Assembly (NCBI GenBank): GCA_900769275.1
Contig: CAAGGA010000024.1
Location: 1-16,404, forward strand
Length of the DNA stretch: 16,404 nucleotides
Origin: an uncultured Prevotella sp.
GTDB lineage: Bacteria; Bacteroidota; Bacteroidia; Bacteroidales; Bacteroidaceae
Direction: 5' to 3'
This document shows, one piece after another, positions 7,273 to 14,194 of this stretch (position 1 is its first letter; each line of letters begins with the position of its first letter). Position numbers and translations under genes: made by a program. The notes below the pieces were generated by a model. It was given only the letters and a program-made list of their open reading frames with translations. It was not told where the DNA came from and did no database searches.

Positions 7273-8967
7273 ATGCCCAACGACAACAAAGCATACGCAA
7301 AAAGAGAGAAAGCCTACATGCAAGGCAAGCTCTTCCCATTCGTCAAGGTAGGCATGACAAAGGTAAACCTTACCCCTACCGTGACAAAAGACGAAAGAGG
7401 AATACCACACACAGAGGCTAACGACCCCGTGTATATCTACGACACCAGCGGACCATTCTCCGACCCCGGCATAGAGATAGACCTCAAGAAAGGACTGCCC
7501 CGAATGCGAGAGCAATGGATACTCGACCGCAACGACACCGAGCAGCTGCGAGAGGTCACCAGCGAATACGGCAGGCAACGCCTCGCCGACCATTCTCTCG
7601 ACAGCCTGCGGTTTGAGCACATACAGCTGCCACGCCGTGCAAAAGCAGAAAAAGCCATCACGCAGATGGCATACGCAAAAGCAGGCATCATAACGCCCGA
7701 AATGGAATATGTCGCCATACGCGAGAACATGAACTGCAAGGAACTGGGCATAGAGACCCACATCACCCCGGAGTTCGTGCGCGACGAGATAGCACGCGGA
7801 CGTGCCGTGCTGCCCGCCAACATCAACCACCCCGAGAGCGAACCGATGATAATAGGCAGGAACTTCCTCGTGAAAATCAATACCAACATCGGCAACTCCG
7901 CCACCACATCGAGCATCGAGGAGGAAGTGGACAAAGCCGTATGGTCATGCAAATGGGGAGGCGACACGCTCATGGACCTCTCCACCGGCGACAACATCCA
8001 CGAGACACGTGAATGGATTATCCGCAACTGCCCCGTACCCGTAGGCACTGTGCCTATCTATCAGGCTCTGGAAAAGGTGAACGGAAAGGTGGAAGACCTC
8101 ACATGGGAGGTATATAAGGACACCCTCATCGAGCAATGCGAGCAGGGAGTGGATTACTTCACCATCCACGCCGGAATACGCCGGCACAACGTACACCTCG
8201 CCGACTCACGTCTCTGCGGCATAGTAAGCCGCGGAGGAAGCATCATGTCAAAATGGTGCCTCATACACGACCGTGAGTCATTCCTCTACGAACACTTCGA
8301 CGACATCTGCGACATCGTGGCGCAATACGACGTAGCGCTGTCCCTCGGCGACGGACTGCGACCCGGCTGCACCGCCGACGCCAACGACGCGGCACAGTTT
8401 GCAGAACTCGACACCATGGGAGAACTCGTCATCCGCGCATGGGAAAAGAACGTGCAGGCATTCATCGAAGGACCGGGACACGTCCCCATGCACAAGATAC
8501 GCGAGAACATGGAGCGACAGCTCGACCACTGTCACGAAGCACCCTTCTACACCCTCGGACCTATCGTCACCGACATCGCGCCGGGTTACGACCATATCAC
8601 CTCCGCCATCGGAGGAGCACAGATAGCATGGCTCGGCACGGCGATGCTCTGCTACGTCACACCAAAGGAGCACCTCGCACTGCCCAACCGTGAGGACGTA
8701 CGCATCGGCGTAGTGACCTACAAGATAGCAGCCCATGCCGCCGACCTCGCCAAGGGACACCCCGGAGCACAGATACGCGACAACGCACTGTCAAAGGCAC
8801 GCTTCGACTTCCGCTGGAGAGACCAGTTCCACCTCTCCCTCGACCCGGAAAGGGCACTGCAATACTTCGAGGAAGCAGGACATACGGACGGAGAATACTG
8901 CACCATGTGCGGACCGAACTTCTGTGCAGCAAAGCTCACCCACGACCTGCGGAAGATAAAGAAATAA
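7273..8967 (+). CDS. thiC: Phosphomethylpyrimidine synthase (radical SAM)
   Basis: ThiC converts aminoimidazole ribotide to HMP-P. It is a 564-aa non-canonical radical SAM enzyme, shorter at the N-terminus than E. coli ThiC (about 630 aa). The [4Fe-4S] cluster motif CxxCxxxxC is at the C-terminus: C543, C546, C551 (CTMCGPNFC). Conserved blocks are NINHPESEPMIIG, NTNIGNSATTSS, DLSTGDNIHETREW, FTIHAGI, SRGGSI, LSLGDGLRPG, IEGPGHVPMHKI and TDIAPGYDHITSAIGGA. The ATG at 7273 follows a purine-rich stretch with AAGGAAAAAG, the closest thing to a ribosome-binding site in this operon. The cluster and chemistry need anoxic or low-oxygen conditions, in line with ThiH in the same operon. Confidence 0.98.
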   Translation: MPNDNKAYAKREKAYMQGKLFPFVKVGMTKVNLTPTVTKDERGIPHTEANDPVYIYDTSGPFSDPGIEIDLKKGLPRMREQWILDRNDTEQLREVTSEYGRQRLADHSLDSLRFEHIQLPRRAKAEKAITQMAYAKAGIITPEMEYVAIRENMNCKELGIETHITPEFVRDEIARGRAVLPANINHPESEPMIIGRNFLVKINTNIGNSATTSSIEEEVDKAVWSCKWGGDTLMDLSTGDNIHETREWIIRNCPVPVGTVPIYQALEKVNGKVEDLTWEVYKDTLIEQCEQGVDYFTIHAGIRRHNVHLADSRLCGIVSRGGSIMSKWCLIHDRESFLYEHFDDICDIVAQYDVALSLGDGLRPGCTADANDAAQFAELDTMGELVIRAWEKNVQAFIEGPGHVPMHKIRENMERQLDHCHEAPFYTLGPIVTDIAPGYDHITSAIGGAQIAWLGTAMLCYVTPKEHLALPNREDVRIGVVTYKIAAHAADLAKGHPGAQIRDNALSKARFDFRWRDQFHLSLDPERALQYFEEAGHTDGEYCTMCGPNFCAAKLTHDLRKIKK

Positions 8968-8973
8968 TGTTTT

Positions 8974-9120
8974 GCGGTTTTAAGGTTTTAAGGCTTTAAG
9001 GCTTTACGGAATATACCAATAGCCCTCACTAACCTCCGTATAACCGAAAAACCGAAAACCCGGAATATACCAATAGCCCTCACAAACCTCCGCATAACCG
9101 CATAACCGCATAACCGCAAA
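8974..9120 (+). repeat. Octamers and 40-bp direct repeat in the thiC-thiF spacer
   Basis: Four octamers (GCGGTTTT, AAGGTTTT, two AAGGCTTT) at 8974-9005 end in ACGG 9006-9009. A 40-base unit follows in two copies, 9007-9046 and 9061-9100, with 38 of 40 positions identical. After the second copy the octamer appears in the opposite orientation (CGCATAAC three times, 9091-9114, then CGCAAAAAC), so the transcript could fold the two octamer runs together. The core GGAATATACCAATAGCCCTC resembles the GGAAGTTACAATATGCCTCT element before thiD and thiG. Confidence 0.88.
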
Positions 9121-9132
9121 AACGTAAAAAAA

Positions 9133-9822
9133 ATGTACTCTAGATACGACCGACAGATGCTCCTCCCCGAGATAGGAGAACAAGGACAACGGCTGCTGTC
9201 ACAAGCCAAAGTGCTGATAGTAGGCGTAGGAGGACTTGGCTCACCCATCGCCCTCTACCTTGCAGGAGCAGGAGTAGGCACACTGGGACTGATGGACGAC
9301 GACACGGTGAGCATCACAAACCTTCACCGGCAGGTGCTCTACGACGAGACGATGATAGGACTCCCAAAGGCAGAATGCGCCCGGAAGAGACTGCTCTCGC
9401 TCAACTCCTCCATCACCGTCCAAGCTCTCAACTGCAGACTCACAAAAGAGAATGCGGAAGAGATAATATCCCAGTACGACATCATCGTCGATGGATGCGA
9501 CAACTTCGCCACGCGCTACATCATCAGCGACGCGTGCCAGGCACTCGCAAAGCCATACGTATATGGAGCCATCTGCGGACTACGGGGGCAAGTGTCAGTG
9601 CTGTGCAAAGGTCACGCCACCTACCGCACGCTCTACCCCGAGGAACAGACAGCCACCCTGCCCCACCCCGGCAAACAAGTCACAGGACCGACGCCGGGAG
9701 TGATAGGAAGCATACAGGCACTGCAAGCCATTCTCCTCATCTGCCGGACAGGCAATCCCCTGACAGACAAACTCTGGACCATAGACCTCCGCACCCTACA
9801 GACACTCGAAATGGAATTGTAG
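9133..9822 (+). CDS. thiF: ThiS adenylyltransferase without zinc cysteines
   Basis: An E1-like enzyme that should adenylate the C-terminal glycine of ThiS. Its 229 aa include the nucleotide loop GVGGLG 31-36, DDDTVSITNLHRQ 55-67 with ATP-contacting residues, K79, and DGCDNFATR 120-128. The family's two zinc-binding CxxC pairs are absent. The first (CYRC in E. coli ThiF) reads TYRT at 163-166, and the protein stops at residue 229, before the second pair. The catalytic cysteine region (NCRTAG in E. coli) reads LPHPGK at 176-181. It is therefore shorter and metal-free by prediction. The neighbourhood (ThiS, ThiG, ThiH) supports ThiF over MoeB or HesA. ATG 9133 follows an A-run. Substrate is inferred from context. 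Confidence 0.9.
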   Translation: MYSRYDRQMLLPEIGEQGQRLLSQAKVLIVGVGGLGSPIALYLAGAGVGTLGLMDDDTVSITNLHRQVLYDETMIGLPKAECARKRLLSLNSSITVQALNCRLTKENAEEIISQYDIIVDGCDNFATRYIISDACQALAKPYVYGAICGLRGQVSVLCKGHATYRTLYPEEQTATLPHPGKQVTGPTPGVIGSIQALQAILLICRTGNPLTDKLWTIDLRTLQTLEMEL

Positions 9823-9835
9823 ATTTTTTTGTCGC

Positions 9836-9942
9836 TTGGTTGTTTGGTTGTTTAGTTGGCTGTGGTGCAAATGAGAAAAACCATCAACCACACAACCAAA
9901 CAACCACACAACCACACAACCAAACAACCAAACAACCAAACC
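9836..9942 (+). repeat. Inverted repeat in the thiF-thiH spacer
   Basis: TTGGTTGTTTGGTTGTTT (9836-9853) is the exact reverse complement of 9922-9939, an 18-bp stem. Beyond one mismatch it extends by four more pairs. Both arms are short-period repeats (TTGGTTGT and its complement). The right arm ends three bases before the thiH ATG at 9943, so in RNA the stem could hide the start region. Confidence 0.8.
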
Positions 9943-11073
9943 ATGTTCTCAGAAGAATTACAAAAAATAAGTTGGGAAGAAACCACAGAGCGCATAGCTC
10001 ACATGACCGATACAGACGTACGCCGCGCACTCGCCAAAGACCACTGCGACGTCAATGACTTCATGGCACTGCTCTCACCAGCAGCAGAACCATACCTCGA
10101 ACACATGGCACGACTCTCACGCAAATACACGGAAGAGAGATTCGGCAAGACCATGTCGATGTTCATACCACTCTACATCACAAACGCCTGCAGCAACTCA
10201 TGCGTCTATTGCGGCTTCCACCGCGAGAACCCCATGGCACGCACCATACTCACACCCGAACAGATAGAGGACGAATATCGTGCCATAAAGAAACTCGCAC
10301 CGTTTGAGAACATACTCCTCGTCACGGGAGAGAACCCCGCCAAGGCCGGAGTGCCATACCTCGCCAAAGCCATCGACATAGCAAAGAAATACTTCTCCAA
10401 CATCAAGATAGAAGTGATGCCGCTGTCAGCCGAGGACTACCGCGAACTCACGCACCACGGGCTCAACGGCGTCATCTGCTTTCAGGAGACCTACCACCGC
10501 GACAACTACAAGCTCTACCACCCACGAGGCATGAAGAGCCGCTTCGAATGGCGGTGCGACGGCTTCGACCGCATGGGACAGGCCGGTGTCCACTCCATCG
10601 GAATGGGCGTGCTCATAGGACTCGAAAAAGAATGGCGCACCGACGTCACCATGATGGCATACCACCTGCGCTACCTGCAGAAGCACTACTGGCGCACCAA
10701 GTACAGCGTCAACTTCCCTCGCATGCGCCCCGCACAGAACGAAGGCTTCCACCCCAACTGCTACATGACCGACCGCGAACTCGCACAGGCCACATTCGCC
10801 ATGCGCATCTTCGACCACGACGTAGATATATCCTACTCCACACGCGAGCCGGCATATATCCGCGACAATATGTGTACACTCGGCGTCACCACCATGTCGG
10901 CAGAGTCAAAGGTAAACCCCGGCGGCTACCATACCTACCCGCAGGCCCTCGAACAGTTCACCGTCTCTGACGAGCGCACAGCAAAAGTCATCAACAAAAG
11001 ACTGAAAGAACTCGGACGCGAACCCGTATGGAAAGACTGGGACGCATCCTTCGACCTCGTGGGAAAGAGGTAA
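9943..11073 (+). CDS. thiH: Tyrosine lyase ThiH (radical SAM)
   Basis: ThiH cleaves tyrosine to p-cresol and dehydroglycine, the oxygen-independent route to the glycine imine for ThiG. With ATG 9943 it has 376 aa and begins MFSEELQKISW, as the family does. An in-frame extension back to 9856 would add 29 residues translated from the C/A repeat, so I reject it. The radical SAM motif CxxxCxxC is C83, C87, C90 (CSNSCVYC). Other landmarks are LLVTGENPAKAG, the EVMPLSAEDY strand, CFQETYHRDNY, YHPRGMKSRFEWR and SVNFPRMRPAQ. The C-terminal part holds further conserved segments (ISYSTREPAYIRD, MSAESKVNPGGY). The use of ThiH, not glycine oxidase ThiO, fits an anaerobe. Confidence 0.97.
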   Translation: MFSEELQKISWEETTERIAHMTDTDVRRALAKDHCDVNDFMALLSPAAEPYLEHMARLSRKYTEERFGKTMSMFIPLYITNACSNSCVYCGFHRENPMARTILTPEQIEDEYRAIKKLAPFENILLVTGENPAKAGVPYLAKAIDIAKKYFSNIKIEVMPLSAEDYRELTHHGLNGVICFQETYHRDNYKLYHPRGMKSRFEWRCDGFDRMGQAGVHSIGMGVLIGLEKEWRTDVTMMAYHLRYLQKHYWRTKYSVNFPRMRPAQNEGFHPNCYMTDRELAQATFAMRIFDHDVDISYSTREPAYIRDNMCTLGVTTMSAESKVNPGGYHTYPQALEQFTVSDERTAKVINKRLKELGREPVWKDWDASFDLVGKR

Positions 11074-11081
11074 TTTATATT

Positions 11082-11200
11082 GGTTGTAGGTTGTAGGTTG
11101 TAGGTTGTGGGTTGTAGGTTGTGGGTTGTAGGTTGTGGGTTGTAGGTTGTAGGTTGTAGGTTGTGGGTTGTAGGTTGTGGGTTGTAGGTTGTGGGTTGTG
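11082..11200 (+). repeat. Heptamer array GGTTGTR, 17 copies
   Basis: Seventeen uninterrupted 7-mers, GGTTGTA or GGTTGTG, run from 11082 to 11200, with a partial copy after. They fill more than half of the 221-bp thiH-tenI gap. The rest of the gap includes a 14-bp tandem duplication (CCCAAATCCAAAAA at 11254-11267 and 11268-11281). The array strand is G/T-only apart from the variable A. Confidence 0.97.
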
Positions 11201-11294
11201 GGTTGGGATACCATTGCCTCATGAGCAAGACTCCATTTGCAACGCATTACCAACCCAAATCCAAAAACCCAAATCCAAAAACCATACCTCCACA

Positions 11295-11897
11295 ATGGAA
11301 ATTATCGTCATAACGCCCCCTACCCCATTGCAAGCCCCGCCCGAGACAGCCAACGCCCTCTTCGAGGCAGGCCTGCAACGGCTGCACCTGCGCTTCCCCG
11401 ACACCGACCGCAAGCACACGGCACAGTGGATAGAGCAGATAGCGCAGCCCTACCGCCGGCGCATCGTCATCCACGACCACCACGACCTCGCAGGCGCAAT
11501 GGCTCTCGGAGGCATACACCTCAACAGCCGCAATCCCCGACCGCCACATTGGTACAAACCCGACACCGGCATCACCCTCTCACGCTCCTGCCACACCATC
11601 GACGAGGTAAGGCTATACTCCCCTCAGTTCGACTACCTCTTCCTCAGCCCCATCTTCGACAGCATCTCCAAGCAAGGCTACACATCAGCCTTCACCGCAG
11701 CACAGCTCCACCCCATCCGCCAACTCCTCTCACGCAACATCTACGCCCTCGGAGGCATCACCGCCGAACGCCTGCCCCTCATCCGGAAACTCGGATTCAA
11801 GGGAGCAGCCATCCTCGGCGACCTATGGCAACAACCCGACACACAAGCCATACTGCAACGATTCAGAAGGTTGTGGGTTGTAGGTTGTGGGTTGTAG
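11295..11897 (+). CDS. tenI: TenI/ThiE-family protein, probable thiazole tautomerase
   Basis: A 200-aa protein with the ThiE/TenI fold. Landmarks are LHLRFPD 30-36 in place of ThiE's QLRxK, VIHDHHDLA 58-66, GIHLNSR 73-79, SRSCHTIDEV 97-106 (H100), the segment LSPIFDSISKQGY 117-129, and ALGGI 151-155. Loss of the lysine and of the DD pair used by ThiE for pyrophosphate and magnesium suggests it does not make thiamine phosphate. By analogy with B. subtilis TenI it may aromatise the thiazole made by ThiG. ATG 11295 is the first start giving a family-like N-terminus; a longer frame from 11163 is translated heptamer array. The 3' end reads into the second heptamer array, which supplies the tail RLWVVGCGL and the stop (11895-11897). 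Family call is firm; the tautomerase role is inferred. Confidence 0.85.
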   Translation: MEIIVITPPTPLQAPPETANALFEAGLQRLHLRFPDTDRKHTAQWIEQIAQPYRRRIVIHDHHDLAGAMALGGIHLNSRNPRPPHWYKPDTGITLSRSCHTIDEVRLYSPQFDYLFLSPIFDSISKQGYTSAFTAAQLHPIRQLLSRNIYALGGITAERLPLIRKLGFKGAAILGDLWQQPDTQAILQRFRRLWVVGCGL

Positions 11898-12064
11898 GTT
11901 GTGGGTTGTAGGTCGTAGGTTGTAGGTTGTGGGTTGTGGGTCGTTGGTTGTAGGTTGTGGGTCGTAGGTTGTAGGTTGTAGGTTGTGGGTCGTTGGTTGT
12001 GGGTCGTTGGTTGTGGGTCGTTGGTTGTGGGTTGTTGGTTGTGGGTTGTTGGTCGTTGGTTGTG
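11869..12064 (+). repeat. Heptamer array GGTYGTD, 28 copies
   Basis: Twenty-eight contiguous 7-mers, mainly GGTTGTG, GGTTGTA and GGTCGTT, run from 11869 to 12064 with no change of phase, then a run of six T. The 5' third is pure GGTTGTR like the array before tenI; GGTCGTT variants build up towards the 3' end as a higher-order 14-mer (GGTTGTGGGTCGTT). The first four copies overlap the 3' end of tenI. Confidence 0.97.
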
Positions 12065-12076
12065 TTTTTTCTTCAT

Positions 12077-12228
12077 AAGCATAGATATTGCAGTGTAAAA
12101 GCTAAGCTTTTATATGGTCAAAAAGCTAAGCTTTTATATGGTAATATCTATGCTTTTACATTGTAATATCTATGCTTTTACATTGTAATATCTATGCTTT
12201 TACACTGTAATATCTATGCTTTCGCACT
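12077..12228 (+). repeat. 22-bp tandem repeat with an inverted copy and two palindromes
   Basis: Four tandem 22-bp copies occupy 12141-12162, 12163-12184, 12185-12206 and 12207-12228. Upstream, 12077-12102 is the reverse complement of 12196-12221 at 25 of 26 positions, the exception being able to form a G-U pair. Between them a second 22-bp unit occurs twice (12097-12118 and 12121-12142), each starting with the perfect palindrome AAAAGCTAAGCTTTT. The whole block could form a large hairpin just after the thi operon. Confidence 0.9.
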
Positions 12229-12304
12229 GCACTGCCGTTTCTCATTGAAAAACACATTTGTCATGAACAAAATCATGCGATAAAGACATATTTTCCCAAT
12301 TTTT

Positions 12305-12336
12305 TTTGCTTTATTAATTTTTTTTTATTACTTTTG
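12305..12336 (+). promoter_or_regulatory. Bacteroidetes promoter for the membrane/tubulin-like cluster
   Basis: TTTG at 12305-12308 and TACTTTTG at 12329-12336 are separated by exactly 20 bases, matching the Bacteroidetes -33 TTTG and -7 TAnnTTTG layout. It lies in an AT-rich stretch 137 bases before the ATG at 12473. A second -7-like TACTTTTG at 12381-12388 has no good -33 partner. This suggests that the downstream cluster is transcribed on its own. Bases 12229-12304 and 12389-12472 hold nothing else I can name. Confidence 0.7.
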
Positions 12337-12472
12337 AACCGCATTTATATTTTCTTCAAAAGAACATACTGCCATGCGTTTACTTTTGCCCGTGAAAACC
12401 CATCGGCAAGCATTCATGAATCCGACTTCCTAATACTAACACATATTTCAACAATAATAACCATTGACAATC

Positions 12473-12655
12473 ATGACTGGCGCAATCATCATCATAATAT
12501 TCGGAATACTCATCATGGCAGTGCTGCCCAACTTTCTGTCAGGCTCAAAGCGAAGCAAGGCAAAGAAGCAGAAAGTGCTGATATGCAAGGTTATAGGCTG
12601 GCTGCTGATATTCCTCGGCGTGTATGACGCACTGAGCACGCTGCTCGGAGGATAA
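12473..12655 (+). CDS. Small two-helix membrane protein, unrecognised
   Basis: A 60-aa protein of unknown family. It has a hydrophobic helix at about residues 4-19 (AIIIIIFGILIMAVLP), a strongly basic loop at 23-34 (SGSKRSKAKKQK), and a second helix at about 36-51. The positive-inside rule predicts a hairpin with both ends outside and the basic loop in the cytoplasm. I start it at ATG 12473; a TTG at 12464 would add three residues. It is the first gene after a well-formed promoter and 65 bases before the lipoprotein gene on the same strand, so it is probably co-transcribed. Its small size leaves room for doubt, but the clear TM-basic loop-TM layout and the position argue that it is real. Confidence 0.7.
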   Translation: MTGAIIIIIFGILIMAVLPNFLSGSKRSKAKKQKVLICKVIGWLLIFLGVYDALSTLLGG

Positions 12656-12720
12656 ACACCGCCTCCCCCACTCCACGGGTACAAGGACAGACAAACAAAA
12701 AAACAAAATACTTTCTCACT

Positions 12721-14052
12721 ATGATAAACAAATTTCTTTCATTTGCTACACTCCTCGTAGGAGCACTTCTCCTCTTCTCATGCTCGCCAAACCGGGTAGA
12801 GGATATGGACAACATCGCTTCGTTCCACAAGTACACATCAGGCAAAGCCGCCAATATCCTCGCCACGGATGCCGAGGGCAAGGGAGGCGCAGTGGTAGAT
12901 CTGTACATCGACTACTCCGACTGCATGACGACAGCCGACCAGTCGCAATATTACCACAGCGTGCAGCCTGCCATCATAGCCTGCAACCCCAACTACTATT
13001 CCATCAAGGGCAATGCCATCACGATGGAGACCAACGACAAGATGAAGGTGCACCAGCTGCTCAACACCATCACCAACGTGGACTACTCCGACATCAAGGG
13101 AGCGGTTGACAGCATCATAGCCAACAAGCATGAGGCTATACTCATCACCGACGGTGAGTACTACCTGAAAGGCATAGGAGCCAGTCTGAACAACCCCTAC
13201 CTCGCCGACGAGTTCAAGAAATGGCTCAGCATGGGTCTCGACATCTACGTGTATAGCGAGCCTTACCAGTCAGGAAAGTTCATAAAGAACCGCTACTATA
13301 TGCTCTTCACCGACCACCGCATCGACAACAACATCCACGAGATATTCTCACGCGTAGCACCGAAGCAGGCAGACGTGAGCATGGTACACCTCTACAGCGG
13401 CATCCCTTCCATGAAGGTGGCAGAGACAGGCGTCGTACTGAACGACCTCATCATACCTGAAGAGACCAACGGCATCTACCCCGCCCTCTCCTGCGAATGG
13501 CACCTGCTGGACGAGAAATGGGAGAACGTCTATGACTACGTCCTCAACGCCGAGGATGACAACGGCAACCCCATCAAGGGCGGCGACTTCTACCTCAAGG
13601 GTCTGAAGCTCAACATTACGGCAGAAGATGCCTACAAGCCATCGGAAATAGAAGTGAAATGCTACGAGGTAAGCAGCCTCTACACCTCTTTCGACGCCAA
13701 GGCAAAGAAGCAGATACAGCTTCCCGAGCCGCTCACCAATATGTTCGTCATCGACGAGGCAGCATGGAAACAAGGCGAAATAGTCATAAAGCTCTCTCCG
13801 AAATTTGACGGCAGTTGCCTGACGGGCGAGGAAGGCAACCTCCTGCGCCTTGACATCTGCGTGAAGAAGTCAAAGGAGAACTTCTCCAGCAACCCCGAGA
13901 TAGGCAGCAAGTTCCAGTTCGACTCCCCCTACGGCTACAACACGTCCGTCTATGAGAGCCTGAAGCAGACGCTCCTCGACCCTGCCATCAGTCCTGAGAA
14001 CAGCGGCAACCCCGTCATCTACAGCATCTACCTCTCCACCTTCACCAACTAA
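12721..14052 (+). CDS. Lipoprotein with a von Willebrand A-like core
   Basis: A 443-aa predicted lipoprotein. The signal peptide MINKFLSFATLLVGALLLFS ends at a lipobox cysteine, C21 (L18-F19-S20-C21). After a short linker, residues 55-200 look like a von Willebrand A fold. A hydrophobic strand leads to D64-Y-S66-D-C68, close to the MIDAS motif DxSxS with the last serine replaced by cysteine, and the later strand AILITDGEYY (139-148) carries the D144-G145 typical of the second MIDAS loop. Residues 215-443 form a second region rich in beta strands that I do not recognise. It would be anchored to the periplasmic or outer face of a membrane. Neighbours are two small membrane proteins and a tubulin-superfamily protein. 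The lipoprotein call is firm; the VWA call is a motif-level inference. Confidence 0.88.
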   Translation: MINKFLSFATLLVGALLLFSCSPNRVEDMDNIASFHKYTSGKAANILATDAEGKGGAVVDLYIDYSDCMTTADQSQYYHSVQPAIIACNPNYYSIKGNAITMETNDKMKVHQLLNTITNVDYSDIKGAVDSIIANKHEAILITDGEYYLKGIGASLNNPYLADEFKKWLSMGLDIYVYSEPYQSGKFIKNRYYMLFTDHRIDNNIHEIFSRVAPKQADVSMVHLYSGIPSMKVAETGVVLNDLIIPEETNGIYPALSCEWHLLDEKWENVYDYVLNAEDDNGNPIKGGDFYLKGLKLNITAEDAYKPSEIEVKCYEVSSLYTSFDAKAKKQIQLPEPLTNMFVIDEAAWKQGEIVIKLSPKFDGSCLTGEEGNLLRLDICVKKSKENFSSNPEIGSKFQFDSPYGYNTSVYESLKQTLLDPAISPENSGNPVIYSIYLSTFTN

Positions 14053-14077
14053 GGGCAAGCAGAGGGAAAAGGTATTA

Positions 14078-14092
14078 TTCGACCTGGTCGAA
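14078..14092 (+). repeat. Palindrome TTCGACCTGGTCGAA between the lipoprotein and membrane genes
   Basis: A perfect 15-bp palindrome around a central T. With the GAACACC that follows, it is a shorter relative of the 51-bp unit repeated before the tubulin-like gene. The rest of the 142-bp gap (14105-14194) is an A-rich AACAAAA-type leader without other features. Confidence 0.8.
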
Positions 14093-14194
14093 GAACACCA
14101 GGCAAAAAGCTAAGAAAAAAAACAAAAGGCACAAAGGCAAACAACAAAAAAACAAAAAAACAAAACAACAAAACAACAAAAAAAATAAACAACT

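Noticed and set aside
9820..9880. Frameshift that cut the ThiF C-terminal CxxC
   Set aside because: The downstream frames give no CxxC-bearing ThiF-like tail, and the first CxxC pair is also absent inside the intact region, so a recent frameshift does not explain it.
10935..11295. Minus-strand open frames rich in Gln-Pro-Thr-Thr repeats across the first heptamer array
   Set aside because: The complement of a GGTTGTR array has no stop in any frame, so long frames are automatic. They overlap thiH antisense and have no family features.
11741..12082. Minus-strand PTTHNxQ-repeat frame across the second heptamer array
   Set aside because: Same cause: a stop-free 7-base repeat read in reverse, running into the antisense of tenI.
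4397..12228. CRISPR array
   Set aside because: The repeats are contiguous short tandem units or pairs, without unique 30-40 base spacers or nearby cas genes.
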